Shown here one piece after another: positions 46,798 through 58,208 of a stretch of 64,000 nt of DNA; position 1 is the stretch's first letter, and every line of letters begins with the position of its first letter. A program made the translations under genes and the position numbers. Source of the stretch: Medicago truncatula (lineage: Eukaryota; Streptophyta; Magnoliopsida; Fabales; Fabaceae); assembly GCF_003473485.1 (NCBI RefSeq), contig NC_053044.1, positions 54,042,091 through 54,106,090 on the forward strand, written 5' to 3'. The notes under the pieces are model-generated. The model made no database searches, had not been told where the DNA came from, and saw only the letters and a program-made list of their open reading frames with translations.

Positions 46798-48235
46798 CAC
46801 ATCAATCATTCGATTTTTATGAGAAGAAACTCTAGTAATATGGAATCCGACCGAAAAGTTAGTAATGTCTCATACAAAATTGTTCATGGTCGGTAAGATT
46901 TTAAAGTAATGATATGGAACATTTTCTGTTGGGAACAATAAAAAAAGTAGCAGCATTGCATTTACCTTTCATTTTTTTACTAGGTAAGACACAAAAGTCA
47001 GAAACATTCAACCTTCGTATACTTTTTTATTTTATTATGGTCTGCTGTAGTTTTCCTTCATTGCGACAATGAGGTCAATTCTGAACAGCAAATCATTATT
47101 GAGTTGCTACTTGCTAGAAAGAACAAACACAAAATCCACAACTTGATATCACAACTCGGAATGTAACGCCATTAAGTGTTAGGAAAAAAAAAGGTAAATG
47201 AAAACAAAAAAATCAAGGGTTTAGGTGCAACAATTATCACCTTTGTACAATCTTTGATATCTTGAACCGTGTTCGGGAGTTAGGGGGGACCGTCCACGTC
47301 GAGGATGGAACAACCACTCAAGCAAGAGAGACATCACACTCTTACCCAAAACCTTAAGATAATATGTTAGATTTATGAGTCCTCTTACTTATAAGGTGTT
47401 CAATCTTTACTATTTTATCCGATGTGGGACATATAACTCACACTTGCAAACCAACAAACCGGACATCTATCTTAAAAATTTTAACATTGTTGTATTCACA
47501 TTTATTCTCTTTGATTATGCTCAAAGATACTTGAATCATTCCATTCAAGCGCTCTTTTATAATCTATTGTTTAAACTTGAGATGATGCAAAGATAAAGTT
47601 TCAAGTGATAAATATATATTTGGAAAGTGTTATACATAGCAAAAAGGTTTTTAAATTTTGCTTTAAGTTCCCTATTTTCCGCAAAACACCCACCCAGGTA
47701 GTGGTGTGAAGGAAAATGTTATTTCTCTATAAAAACAGCATCAAGAATTTTTCAATACACAGCTGACAAGTTTTAATTGCATAATTTATTTGTTCACTTT
47801 ATATTTTTCAGTCACACCTCCTTGAATTGTGGCAAATAGTGCATTGTGATTGGCTGCTCTTTATTCTTGAAGAATTCTTGATGTTATTTTTCTAGAGATA
47901 TAGCATTGCTGGTGATGTGAATCAACCGATCATAGTTTGTCGCTATGCATTCGTTATGTTTTTTCTTGCAATCTATAGCATTGTTTTTTTCTATCATATA
48001 CAAAATTCACAGCTAGACATTCATGACTTTCGTGAAAAACTTATCCATACTAAATTTCTCTTAAGATTTCTATGTATATTTTATTGTTTCTCTAATAAAT
48101 TTACAATCATAGATTGCACACTCTAAGTTGATTCAAATTTTGGTAAATCTGATCAACACCTCAATAATCAGATAAAATTTTGCGATGATATAGAAAAATG
48201 GACTCTGAAATAGAGAACAGAAAAAAAAAATATAA

Positions 48236-48589
48236 TCATCGACCAACTAAATATTTAGGTGTTAAGATCCAACATGGATCAGCATACCGAGCTGAAAATG
48301 AACGAGGGAGATTATCTGGTTCCATCCAACCTGTTCCATGATCAAAATTCATTGAGTATGTATCTTGATCATATGATACACCATCTTCAACTATAGTAGA
48401 AGGAGAAGGAGAATTGAAAACTTTCTTCTTATCTCTTTTTAGCTTTTTCCAAATCTTCTGCCATACTGTTTTTTTGCTACCATCATAGTTGCTTGGTGAA
48501 ATATTGCTATGATAATTTGTCTTTGTTGTGTAGCTCCTACCTAACCTTGCTTCCCTTCTTGAACCAAACATGTACTTCTTCATGTCCAT
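48236..48589 (-). CDS. Small conserved plant protein of unknown function, 117 residues
   Basis: A single frame from ATG 48589 to the stop at 48236. The protein starts MDMKKYMFGSRREARLG, has a very basic centre (WQKIWKKLKRDKKK) and ends with a conserved-looking segment, YDQDTYSMNFDHGTGWMEPD, followed by NLPRSFSARYADP. I recall several short uncharacterised plant proteins that share this YD..TY..NFD.G..W.EPDNL.RSFSARFADP tail. No domain with known activity, signal peptide or membrane helix is visible. The basic centre might bind membrane lipid or nucleic acid; this is a guess. A TATA-like TTTAAATATATAG on the minus strand lies near 48663-48676, about 75 bp upstream. Confidence 0.75.
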   Translation of the reverse strand: MDMKKYMFGSRREARLGRSYTTKTNYHSNISPSNYDGSKKTVWQKIWKKLKRDKKKVFNSPSPSTIVEDGVSYDQDTYSMNFDHGTGWMEPDNLPRSFSARYADPCWILTPKYLVGR

Positions 48590-48679
48590 TTTCTATCACT
48601 ATATCAAGTTTTCCTTCATAAGCTTAAAGCCAAGGTGAATGGAATTTTTTGGCATATCCCTTTCTATATATTTAAAGGG

Positions 48680-49080
48680 TTTTTTTTTTTTTTTTTTTTT
48701 TACTTACAATGTCTATAACTACCAAGTATTTGAAGGTAGTTGTGTCTCTTTGTTGGTGTGAAACTGTCCTGTCCTTAATCTTTATCCATAATCCTTTATA
48801 TAATAATTGATGAGGTGAAATTAGGCTTAGATCGGCCACCATGGCAACAACCAGGTGATTTAGACACTTTGAAATTCTATAAAAGTCTCATGTAATGTAA
48901 AACAGCCATTGGATATTAAAGAGAAAAAACAATAATAAATGAAGTGTATTCATTTGAAGTGTCAAAGTTATACTACTGCAGAACGAGTCATTGTTTTACA
49001 CATGCACCGCCAAATATGAAAATTTAAGCTTTGAGTATTAAAAATAAGAATAAATAAACAGTATTCCAATCACACCCTTC
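48680..49080. other. Upstream region of the small-protein gene
   Basis: A run of about 20 T at 48680-48700, then AT-rich DNA without features. Confidence 0.4.
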
Positions 49081-49081
49081 A

Positions 49082-50506
49082 GGGTTAAATATGTTTTAAG
49101 TCTCTATAAATAGGCGCGTTTTCAACATTAGTCCCTACTTAAATTTTATTAAATTTTTGGTCCCCAACATTTTTTTCCTTTAACAAAATAGGTCATCGCT
49201 GTTAATTGTTGCTGATTGAGCAAACGGTGAAGCACACGTGGATGTCACATCTGACTTTTTTTGTTGGGTTAAATATATTTTTAGTCTCTATAAAATTGAG
49301 GCATTTTAAGTTTAGTCCTTATTTAATTTTAATAGTTGTTTTAATCCTTACAAAAATATTATACACTCAGTATTAGTCCTTGCTCAATTCAAATTTGTTT
49401 AATTTATGCTTAAACTCTTAAGTTTTTTAACAATTTTTTGTAGATGTGTTAAGCATTACTCTTTGGTTAATCTGTAGGCATCTTGTATACTGCCACTAAT
49501 TTTGCATGAAATGGAAGCATATGGGTTGGTTCGAATTAATATGGAATTATTTTTCCACGCCCATTCAATATTTTGCCCCTGGTTAGATATTAGGTTCTGC
49601 TCAAATAATCTATGCCGCTTCAACATCTTTTGGTCAATATCTTTTGTTATGATAGACTACCGTCTTCTTTATCTTGACGAAATGGGTGGAATGACTATCC
49701 CAATGCCAAAAATATTCACGATTTTCACTATCTTATCAATGACTTCTTTTGCATTGTCGGGCATGAGTGGTTTTGTTGCCGAATTGATAGTTTTTTTTGG
49801 AATAATTACTAGTCAAAAATATATTTTCTTGATGAAAATACTATCATAACTAGTTTTAGTAGGTTTTTTTAGTCCCTACAAAAAAAAAATATTACTTATA
49901 ATTTTAGTCCCTACTAAAACAAAGTTTGTTTAATTTTCCTTAAACTCTTAAATTTTTGAACGAATTTTTTGAGACAAGTTTAGAACACTATGAAAGGTTC
50001 AATTAAAAAAATTTAGAATTTTTTAACATGAAACGAATTAAATATGAATTTTTGAAAACAATAAAAGTTAAAGATAAAAGTAATAAAATATGGACATATA
50101 AATCAAATTTTGCGGCGGAACTTTTAGTAATATTCTTAACACGTCTACAAAAAATTGTTAAAAAACTTAAGAGTTTAAGAATAAATTAAACAAATTTGAA
50201 TTGAGCAGAGAATAATATTGAATGCATTGTATTTTTGTAAGGACTAAAACAACTATTAAAATTAAGTAAGGACTAAACTTAAAATGCCTCAATTTTATAG
50301 GGACTAAAAACATATTTAACCCAACAAAAAAAAAGTCAGATGTGGCATCCACGTGTGCTTCCGTTTGCTCAATCAGCAACAATTAACAGCGAGGACCTAT
50401 TTTGCTAACGGAAAAAAAATGTCATGGACCAAAAATTTAATAGAATGTAAGTAAGGACTAATGTTAGAAACGCGCCTATTTATAAGACCTAAAACATAAT
50501 TAACGC
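49082..50506. mobile_element. Large foldback element with inverted arms of about 370 bp (MULE-like)
   Basis: Left arm 49082-49455 starts GGGTTAAATATG; right arm 50135-50506 is its inverse, ending CATAATTAACGC. Arms are about 85-90% alike. Within each arm a second GGGTTAAATATATTTTTAG start occurs (49266; inverse near 50300-50323), so two nested pairs of ends are visible. The 680-bp core has a 115-codon frame (49502-49849) with no recognised motif and more TAGTCCCTAC words. No clean target duplication was found, so the superfamily is a guess from arm length. Confidence 0.7.
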
Positions 50507-50674
50507 TAAATTCTATCACCTTACCCATTTTCTAATTCTACCTTCTACAAAATATAGGATTCTTATTTCACCAACTCAGGATATAATTAACCCTAAATTC
50601 TATCACCTTACCCATTTTCTTATTCTACCTTCTACAAAATATAGGATTCTTATTTCACCAACTCAGGATGTAAT
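50501..50674. repeat. Tandem duplication, 87-bp unit, two copies
   Basis: Units TAACGCTAAATTCTATCACC... (50501) and TAACCCTAAATTCTATCACC... (50588) are almost identical. The duplicated unit includes the last bases of the foldback element, so it formed after that insertion. Confidence 0.88.
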
Positions 50675-51400
50675 TTAATTCCTGTATATTATATTTAAAT
50701 AAAATATTTTCCTTTGGTAAAAAAAAAAAAAATATATATATATATATATATATTTTCCTTTCATCAGTTTCACATGGATACTATTCTGACCATAATTGAA
50801 GATTTTAACTTATTCCACCGGTGTAAATACTGCCAAACCAGATACCGCCACTGAAGTTGAGATTCCTTTTCCATCTTCATTTTTCACAAGTCAAGGATAA
50901 TGAACACATTTCTCTGACTATATGTATGCACTTTGTTGTTTAGTGTATTTTTTATTTTGCGATCTAAAATAAAATAAGTAAAGAGGAAAAATCAATTCTC
51001 CTCTAAAGGAACCAAACATGTTAGAATCACTTTTAATTCCTTTAAAAGTGAAACGAAACATACACTTAGATCCATGTCAATAGCATAATGAGTCATAACA
51101 TATGCTATGACTAACTTAAATTTGATAGGAACTTTTGAATTTTCAACTTAAATAATTAATAATTTAATATTACCCTACACAACACTATCTTAAGGCACAT
51201 AATTGAACACTTAAGCAAATGTGCTTTCCATAATTAAGGATGGTTAGAACCTACAAAGCTATGGCAAAATTTTCACACAAGATTGATAAATCAGCATGTT
51301 CAGCTAAAACATGTATGCTGCTTTCGTGTGTGAGGATGCAGCTTAACTTAGGTTTAAAATTACACATAAACTAACTTTCTCAAAAGAGAAAGAACAGAAA
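50675..51400. other. Intergenic DNA downstream of the DUF630/DUF632 gene
   Basis: A (TA)n tract after poly(A) near 50720-50752, otherwise AT-rich sequence with no gene. Confidence 0.45.
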
Positions 51401-51406
51401 AACTTG

Positions 51407-54400
51407 TCACGCCGCACCACCACCTTGAGAGTGTGCAATTGACTTCAGTTTCTCATAAGCATCAGAACACGCCTGAGTATAATCCGATAACGCACGGAAG
51501 AGCTCAGGCAAGCGAGTTTTGAGACTCTGGAGTGATTTCTCTCTTACTTGAACACACAATTTTTTGTGAGATTCAGTTTCTTCTTCTAATCTCTTCTTCA
51601 AGCTCTCCACGACAAACTGCTTCTCCGAGACCGGATTGTTTGTATTTACATCATCTCTTTCTGGATCATCGGGCCCCCTTCGCTGTAAATGCTTCTGGTA
51701 CCATTCTTCAAAAGCTTGGTTTTTCCTCAAGAATTCCTTTCTAGTTTCCTCACATTTCTCCTTTAACTTCATCTCTTCCTCCTGCTGAAGTATGATCGTC
51801 TTTATCACTGCAGCAAATGAGGTAATAGCAGATTTCGCTAGCTCGTCAGGAAGCTTGTCGAGATAATCATGCCATGCATAAAGAAGGGCTTGGATTGGTG
51901 GATTTTGGGCTCTTGGCGGAGACGAGATTTTTTCTTTTAGGTTGCTTTCGATGGGAATGAGATTTAACTTGAGCCAGCTAAAAAGAGCTTGGATGTAATG
52001 CTTCTGTTGAGTCACAAGCTTCTCAAATTGTGACTCCCATTCTTGGATTACATTCCAAAGCTGCACGGTGCGGTCGTAATGATGCTTGGTTGTTTCCTTA
52101 TGATCTTGAGAAATATCAAGAGATTTGAGGTCTGTAACTATTTTCAGCTGGCTGTCATGATGCATGAACATATTCTCCCACATATTGGCCATCCTGAAAG
52201 AAATCAAGTAGATTCGTGAATCATGGTTAAGATAAAATCCATTTGTGATGCAAAAAATAGAAACTTGGTACTTGATTGGTGTGTTAGCAAAATTTTGGAT
52301 CATGTAGCAGCCAATACCAGAACAAATTGAAAACTAGGAAACAATACATGTAAAGTGACACGATTATTAGGACATTTATTACAACATTAAAATAAACTTC
52401 AGTATCTAGGCTCAGAATTTAAATGACAAATATAGATCGAGAATCTAAGTACTAAACTGCAAAATAAAATGCTTTTCGATTGGGATGTCCCACTTACGAT
52501 TTTCTAGAATATATTTTGCACATCGGTTACTACTAGGATGCTGGATTATCTCACATTCAAGACTAATTCAGGCCAACAAGCATGAAACTTAGGACGTTGT
52601 CATCGGTTAAAGGAAGTTTTCAAGTAAGTTCACAACGGCTCGAGTTTCTTTCACTATTCTTCATTCAAGCATAGTTATTCACTACCACTAAGATATCAAA
52701 TAAGCACAGGATAATCAATTATATCTCTTTGATTTCCCATTGGCAATACTTACCCAATAACAAGAGCAACAAGTTTTGGATACAACTGAGAATCGCGAAT
52801 ATGGTCCACTTCAGAAACTGTTGAGTCCATCGACTGCATATCAACAATATATCTTGTGTGTAAATGACTTACGGCCGCTTTAGTTTTTCCTAATGATTCA
52901 ACACTGGCACCACGCTTCTTCTGCTTGTTCAGAATTGCAACTTTTCTTTGATATTCAAACTTCATAAGCTCACCTTGCTGTCGACAATAAGTGAAATTTT
53001 AAAAAGGCAAGCCCTCATTAATAGTAATAGAAAACATAACAGTACAATGGAAAATCAAATCAAATCAAAACAATGAGAAAGCTAACTAATAAGATGAATG
53101 AAAGTATAAATGTAAAAAATGGAAGATGACATCTACCTTGACTTCTTCATAGAGTTTCTTTTCCCATGCTAACAACTTGTCCAAAACAGTGGCATGTGTT
53201 TCTTTATCTTCAGAATCAAAATCATCTTTTGCACCCTCCCCATTGGATACACCCTTGAATGACCTATTCCATGTTATCACTTGCATGACTCTAGCAGAAT
53301 GATCAATGTGACCTGCTCATGTCATTGCAAATTAGCCTCAACCTTACATGTCCATTCCAACCAACTAAAAACCTTAAACTTTACACAATTAGTGTTTTAA
53401 AAAAAGGTCTAGGACCACAATTTGGAAAATGACATCAAGGATTTTGTGGTGCCCGCGATTTACAAACATTAACTGAAATTGAATAAATAAAGGAAACAAA
53501 TCTAATAGAAAATACATTACCCCGACCATCGGCGAAATTAGAATGATAATGCAACCTAGTAGCTTCAAGCATCTTAGAAACATCTTGAGCAGTCTCAGAA
53601 GCTTTAAGAAAATGATCATCAAGAGAACTAAGAATCTGCATAAGGGTAACAGAAGGAACCACCTTAATTGCTCTTCTAAACTCAGCAGGAGCAGTTTTAG
53701 AATGTTCAATATGTGTAGCCTCTCTTATCACATCATCCTCATGTTCATGTTCATGTCCATGCTCCTTATTATACACATCAACCTCAACTTTCTCCGGTGT
53801 CTTGGGTTCAATCTCATCCTCCACATGTCCTCCATTAACATCAACATTCTCACCTTCAATTTCGCCTTCTTCATTCTCAATCTCATCTTCCTCATTCAAA
53901 GAACCTCTTCCCATATTATCCATATCCATAAAGAAATAATCCCAAGCCATGTTCTTCGAATCCGGCAAAGGCGGTGGCGGCATCACTTTACTCCCAGAAG
54001 AAGGAGAAGGTGGCGCGTGAGGCGCGTGAGGCGCGTGAACCAGTCCATCACCATCACCGCCTTTCCCTTTCTCCACCTCTTCAACAATGTCACCTCCACC
54101 ACTAATTCCACCGCCGATCTTGCGGTGCTGTAACTGCAACGACACAGGCGGCAATGTTACAGAGCGTTTGAGAGAAGCCGGTGAGAAATTAGGTGGAAGA
54201 GGTGGTGGAGGAGGGAGGGATTCTTCCAAAGGCGGTGGAGGAGGCGGATCAGAATGAAGAGGCGGTGGATGAAGCTCAATGTCGTCAAGATGAGTTTCGC
54301 CGTGAGCATAGTCGGATAGAGCGGCGCCGGTGTTTTTGAGAGCCATGGCGTAACCGGAATGACCGGCGGCGAAAGCGTTACGAGCGGCGACAGCTTCACG

Positions 54401-54472
54401 CATTAAGTTTTTACGGTCTTTGCAACGTGATACTGATTCTTCATTGTCTATGCGTGATTGAGCGCAACCCAT
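51407..54472 (-). CDS. DUF630/DUF632 protein (NRG2/REL-like family), 712 residues
   Basis: Four exons on the minus strand (54472-53521, 53312-53137, 52977-52754, 52193-51407) join in frame. The N terminus MGCAQSRIDNEESVSRCKDRK, followed by LMREAVAARNAFAAGHSGYAMALKNTGAALSDYAHGE, is the DUF630 domain, with Gly2 and Cys3 placed for myristoylation and palmitoylation. A proline- and acid-rich linker (residues about 65-290, with PPPPPLEESLPPPPPLPP) follows. DUF632 then fills the rest: ATRLHYHSNFADGRG, TWNRSFKG, LLAWEKKLYEEVK, YQRKVAILNKQKKRG, SLGKTKAAVSHLHTRYIVDM, LYPKLVALV, ANMWENM and a coiled-coil tail. Arabidopsis NRG2 (nitrate signalling) and rice REL belong to this family. Members may act at the plasma membrane or in the nucleus. 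The specific role here is unknown. Confidence 0.93.
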
Positions 54473-54699
54473 TTTGAGTTAGAAAATGGAATGTGTGTGT
54501 TGGATTTGAACTTGAAAGCAAAACAAAACGACGTCGGATTGAGAAGAAAAGGGTTTATAGATTTGAGTGAAGAAGAATGAGAATGGTGACAAAGAGAGGA
54601 CAGAAGAGAGAGAAGGATGAACTCCAAAAATGAGGTAGTGACATACAACCCAACACAGTTATTTGTTTTGTTTAGTTTGATTCGGTGATGAGATGAGAC

Positions 54700-57330
54700 T
54701 AAGGAGTTTAATTTTGTCTATACTAAACAACGGTCATATTTTCAGTGGACATTCACATTTCTTTAAATTTCCTAAAAATACCTTTTTTTTTCAAATATTT
54801 TCTTATTTAAGTATTGAATTAATTATATTTTAAATTAAGTTAATTGAAACTCGTTTGTTTTTAATGAATCAAAAACTTTACCCAAAAATAACTAATTTTT
54901 TCTAGTCAAACCCATTAAAAAAAGGTTAAATAAGTTTTTAACTTCAATAAATAAACATTCATAGACTCTCTATCAAATTTTGAGTCATAAAAAAAGTTAA
55001 TACTTCATAGAGTTTTTTCACATTTAATCTAAGTTTAAGACTCAAACATGTCATTTTTTGAGTCATTAACTCCAATCATCATAAAAAAAAATGACGGTTG
55101 GAGTCAATCAAATTTTTCACCGCAAAATTATAGTCGCCGTTAAATTTAAATATGTTTGATTATCCTTAAACTTTTAAAAAATTTAATAATTTTTAAAGAT
55201 GTATTTAAAAATAGATTTCAATCGCCAATAGTTTTCATTGTTTTTATCTTTAACTTTTTGAAAGTTTAAAAATTCACTTTTAATTTTTTAATGTAAAAAA
55301 ATTTCAACTTCTTGTTAAAGAACTTTTTATAACGTCCTAAATGAGATTGTAAAAAGTTATTCAAAAATTTACAAGTTTAAAAAGTCACGCTAAAAAAATT
55401 ATAAAGACATAAACATGCCACGTTTTTCATGTCCATAAAACCAAAATTTGATATATTTACAGAGACCAAAAACTTATTTAACTCTTTAAAAAAACTAGTT
55501 ACACCTTGAAAAGACCATAATACTCCAATTTTAGAACTACATTTTCAACACTCATTTTCTCTCACGATCTCTCCTCTTCCATTCCTCTTCCATTCCTCTT
55601 CATTCATCCTTTTCCCTCATTCTACCACATTTTCATGGTCGAATATTTTATGTGGTTGGACATATGAACTTTTAGTTTCTATAATGTAGTTTTTTGTTGC
55701 GAACTAGGCAAGGTTCAATTCATCAATAGACCGGGTAATCCAGAGTCACTAGCTCATAAGTGGTTCATTACATAGATTCGCCCTAGAAACATCGTAGAAG
55801 ACATAATCAGAACTATCAGATCAAGTGAAGGTTGTCTGATTGAAACAAATCATGATATGTGTACAACCGTGCACTAAAAAAGCAGTCTAAGATACGATTT
55901 TTAGTTCTAACACCTTAATCATCCTGATATAAAGTCCAACTTATGGTTGAGGCTCAAGCCTAATTATACATCTTTCAGACTACATAAATGATATTTTATA
56001 ATCTTTTAATGTACGCTTCATTCTTATAAATAGAATAAAAAAATTGAAAATTTTCTTATATTAAAGAATGTATATCGATCTTTCAACAAATAATAATATG
56101 AGGAGAATTTATTCTAGAATATTTGTTTTAATAAACTATTTTGTAATTAAAAGTAATTTTTTTGTCTAATCAACTATGTTTTAATATAACAGCAACAATG
56201 AAATTTTATCCCACTAAATTAGATCGATTTTATAGATCAAATTATATGATAGTGTCCTATCCGAACTATGAACTATATTTGAATCTAACTCATTAATCTT
56301 TAAATATTTACTAATAGTTTCTCTTTTACTTTTTTTTTTGTCTTCCTCTATCTTTTGTAATATGATTATCCATCATCTAATTTATTCTCCTTATTACATA
56401 ATATACGGATCTTCTCTCTACATGTTCGAACATCTAAGTTTTTTTTTTCATCATGATCTTTTATATCATAGGTGTTGCCTCGACTCTCTCTAATGTTGTC
56501 ATTTCTAATCCTATCATTCATAGTCTTACCACATATCAAATGCAACATTCTCATCTCCGCTACACTTATTTTATCCTCGTATTAGTTCTTGACTGTTGAA
56601 CACTCTGTTTCACACAATATTGTTGGCTTAACAACTATCCAATATAACGTTCCCTTTAACTTGAGTGGTACTCTCGTATCACATAAAACATCTGAGACTC
56701 TTTTCCAATTCAACCACTCAGCTTGAGTTCAATGATTTTTGTACAACTTTCTCTATCATAGTCACATTGTGTTATTATTTTCTCTATTTCTTTTTCTCTC
56801 TATTGTTTTTGATCAATAACAAGAGAGAACAACAAGGTTGTCCCAAAGGTTGTCATGAAATAGTCGTTCAAATATCATTACTCATTTATCTATTATGATA
56901 AATAATTTTTTTTCTAAAATTAATTAATTTATTTAACTATTTAAGCCTAAATCAAAACCTAAAAATTGCTTAATACAATAACCGCTCCCTCCTGTGTACA
57001 ATTTTTTAGGGATATTTTGAATATTTTTTATTTGGTTAAATACTACAATTCGTACTATTTTCTGAGTAAGTTTTTTTTAAAAAAAACTAGATCATAGTTT
57101 TATTTCAATTGTGATGTTTTTTTATTGTCTTTTCATAGTTAAAGTGTGGGTATAAACACTTAGGTGTCTATATGGTATGTAGATGGACAGTTGCCCACAA
57201 GAATACAGACATTTTTTACAAATGCAGTATGAAGATGATCACTATAATACCCCATACATAGAGTACCCATTATCATCCTTAAATATATTCTATCGATCTA
57301 CCATCCTTATGTTAGCAGTGTCCGACAATG
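54700..57330. other. Intergenic DNA
   Basis: No gene. It holds the inverted-repeat element at 54921-55490. Beyond that it is AT-rich, with short frames (56366-56554, 56665-56898, 57183-57506) that resemble nothing known. Confidence 0.45.
54921..55490. mobile_element. Foldback element of the GGTTAAATAAGTTTTT family
   Basis: GGTTAAATAAGTTTTTAAC near 54924 is inverted as CCAAAAACTTATTTAACTC near 55468-55486. A further inverted pair follows (TATCAAATTTTGAG near 54973; CCAAAATTTGATAT near 55442). No coding sequence. Ends are imprecise. Confidence 0.55.
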
Positions 57331-57337
57331 TATTTTA

Positions 57338-57618
57338 CTCCCTCCGTCCTAAATTGTACGATGTTTTGAACATTTTACACATATTAAGAAATGTAATTAA
57401 TATTATGTCGAAAAGAGATATTATGAGTTGTTTTACAAAATTGTCCTCAATAAATGATATGGGAAAGATAAATAAAGAAATTGAAAGAAGAGAGAGTAAT
57501 AAATAGTTAAGGATATAATAGGAAAAGTAACATTATTTTTTCATTGGTATCGTAAAACGACATATAATTTGGGACAAATATTTTGTCTAAAGTGACATAC
57601 AATTTGGGATGGAAGGAG
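57338..57618. mobile_element. Stowaway-type MITE, 281 bp
   Basis: Ends CTCCCTCCGTCCTAAATTGTA and its worn inverse CATACAATTTGGGATGGAAGGAG, flanked by TA on both sides (TA is the target duplication of this superfamily). Confidence 0.8.
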
Positions 57619-57880
57619 TAACAGATTTGAGCGATGTAGAGGAAACTAGTGAGACATTTTAAAATGCTTATTTTCCATCAACATGATCTTCCATTAATTT
57701 ATCTTTCTTTCCGGATTTAGGATATCTGAAAATCACTCTTGATTCTTCCTATTGAAGTCCAAACTTTGCCAATAACCATGCAGGAGTATTTTCGGTGTTA
57801 GTTTGTTATGTTTTTTTTATTTGTCGCTATACACAACTTAGTATTTACTGTTTTCTTGTTATTATCATTTTAAATAGGTA

Positions 57881-58015
57881 CTCCCTCCGTTTCAAAATAT
57901 AAACAAATTTTACTTTTTACGTTCATTCAATTAATGATGTTAAAACGGAGGGAGTACATCATTAATTGAATGAATCTAAAAAATAAAATTTGCTTATATT
58001 TTGAAACGGAGGGAG
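57881..58015. mobile_element. Stowaway-type MITE, 135 bp, with an internal copy of its own end
   Basis: Ends CTCCCTCCGTTTCAAAATATA and its inverse, flanked by TA (57879-57880, 58016-58017). The whole element folds on itself. At the centre, between CATTCAATTAATGATGT and its inverse, sits an extra TAAAACGGAGGGAGTA. Confidence 0.9.
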
Positions 58016-58208
58016 TATTTTATAAATAGCTTCAAGCCAATTTTCATATTATGGACAAGTTACAACAATATGGCAGGAAGAAAGTTGAAAAGGATTATAC
58101 TCATCATAAGAACTGAATTGAATGACAATGGAGTTTATATTGCCAAAGAAAATTAATGGGGTTTGCATCAAAGACAAGGAACTATATATAGTACAACAAC
58201 AGCAAAAT

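Larger units (their letters stand above)
45574..46985. repeat. Direct repeat of about 75 bp, copies 1.3 kb apart
   Basis: GGAACATTTCTTGTTTGGAACAATAAAA onward (45580-45650) recurs as GGAACATTTTCTGTTGGGAACAATAAAA (46916-46985), with a shared CAGCATT and CCTTTCATTTTTT continuation. The copies have diverged moderately. They may be ends of an old element or an old duplication. Confidence 0.6.
45091..48200. other. Intergenic repeat-rich DNA
   Basis: No gene. It contains a tandem duplication, a retro-insertion, a long-range direct repeat and a tail-only insertion, all listed separately. A segment near 47260-47450 ending TCCGATGTGGGACAT resembles a motif often seen in dispersed legume repeats. Confidence 0.4.

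Noticed and set aside
53543-54133. 196-codon plus-strand frame opposite the DUF630/DUF632 gene
   Set aside because: Arg/Ile/Met-rich sequence from reverse reading of acidic and proline codons; no family likeness.
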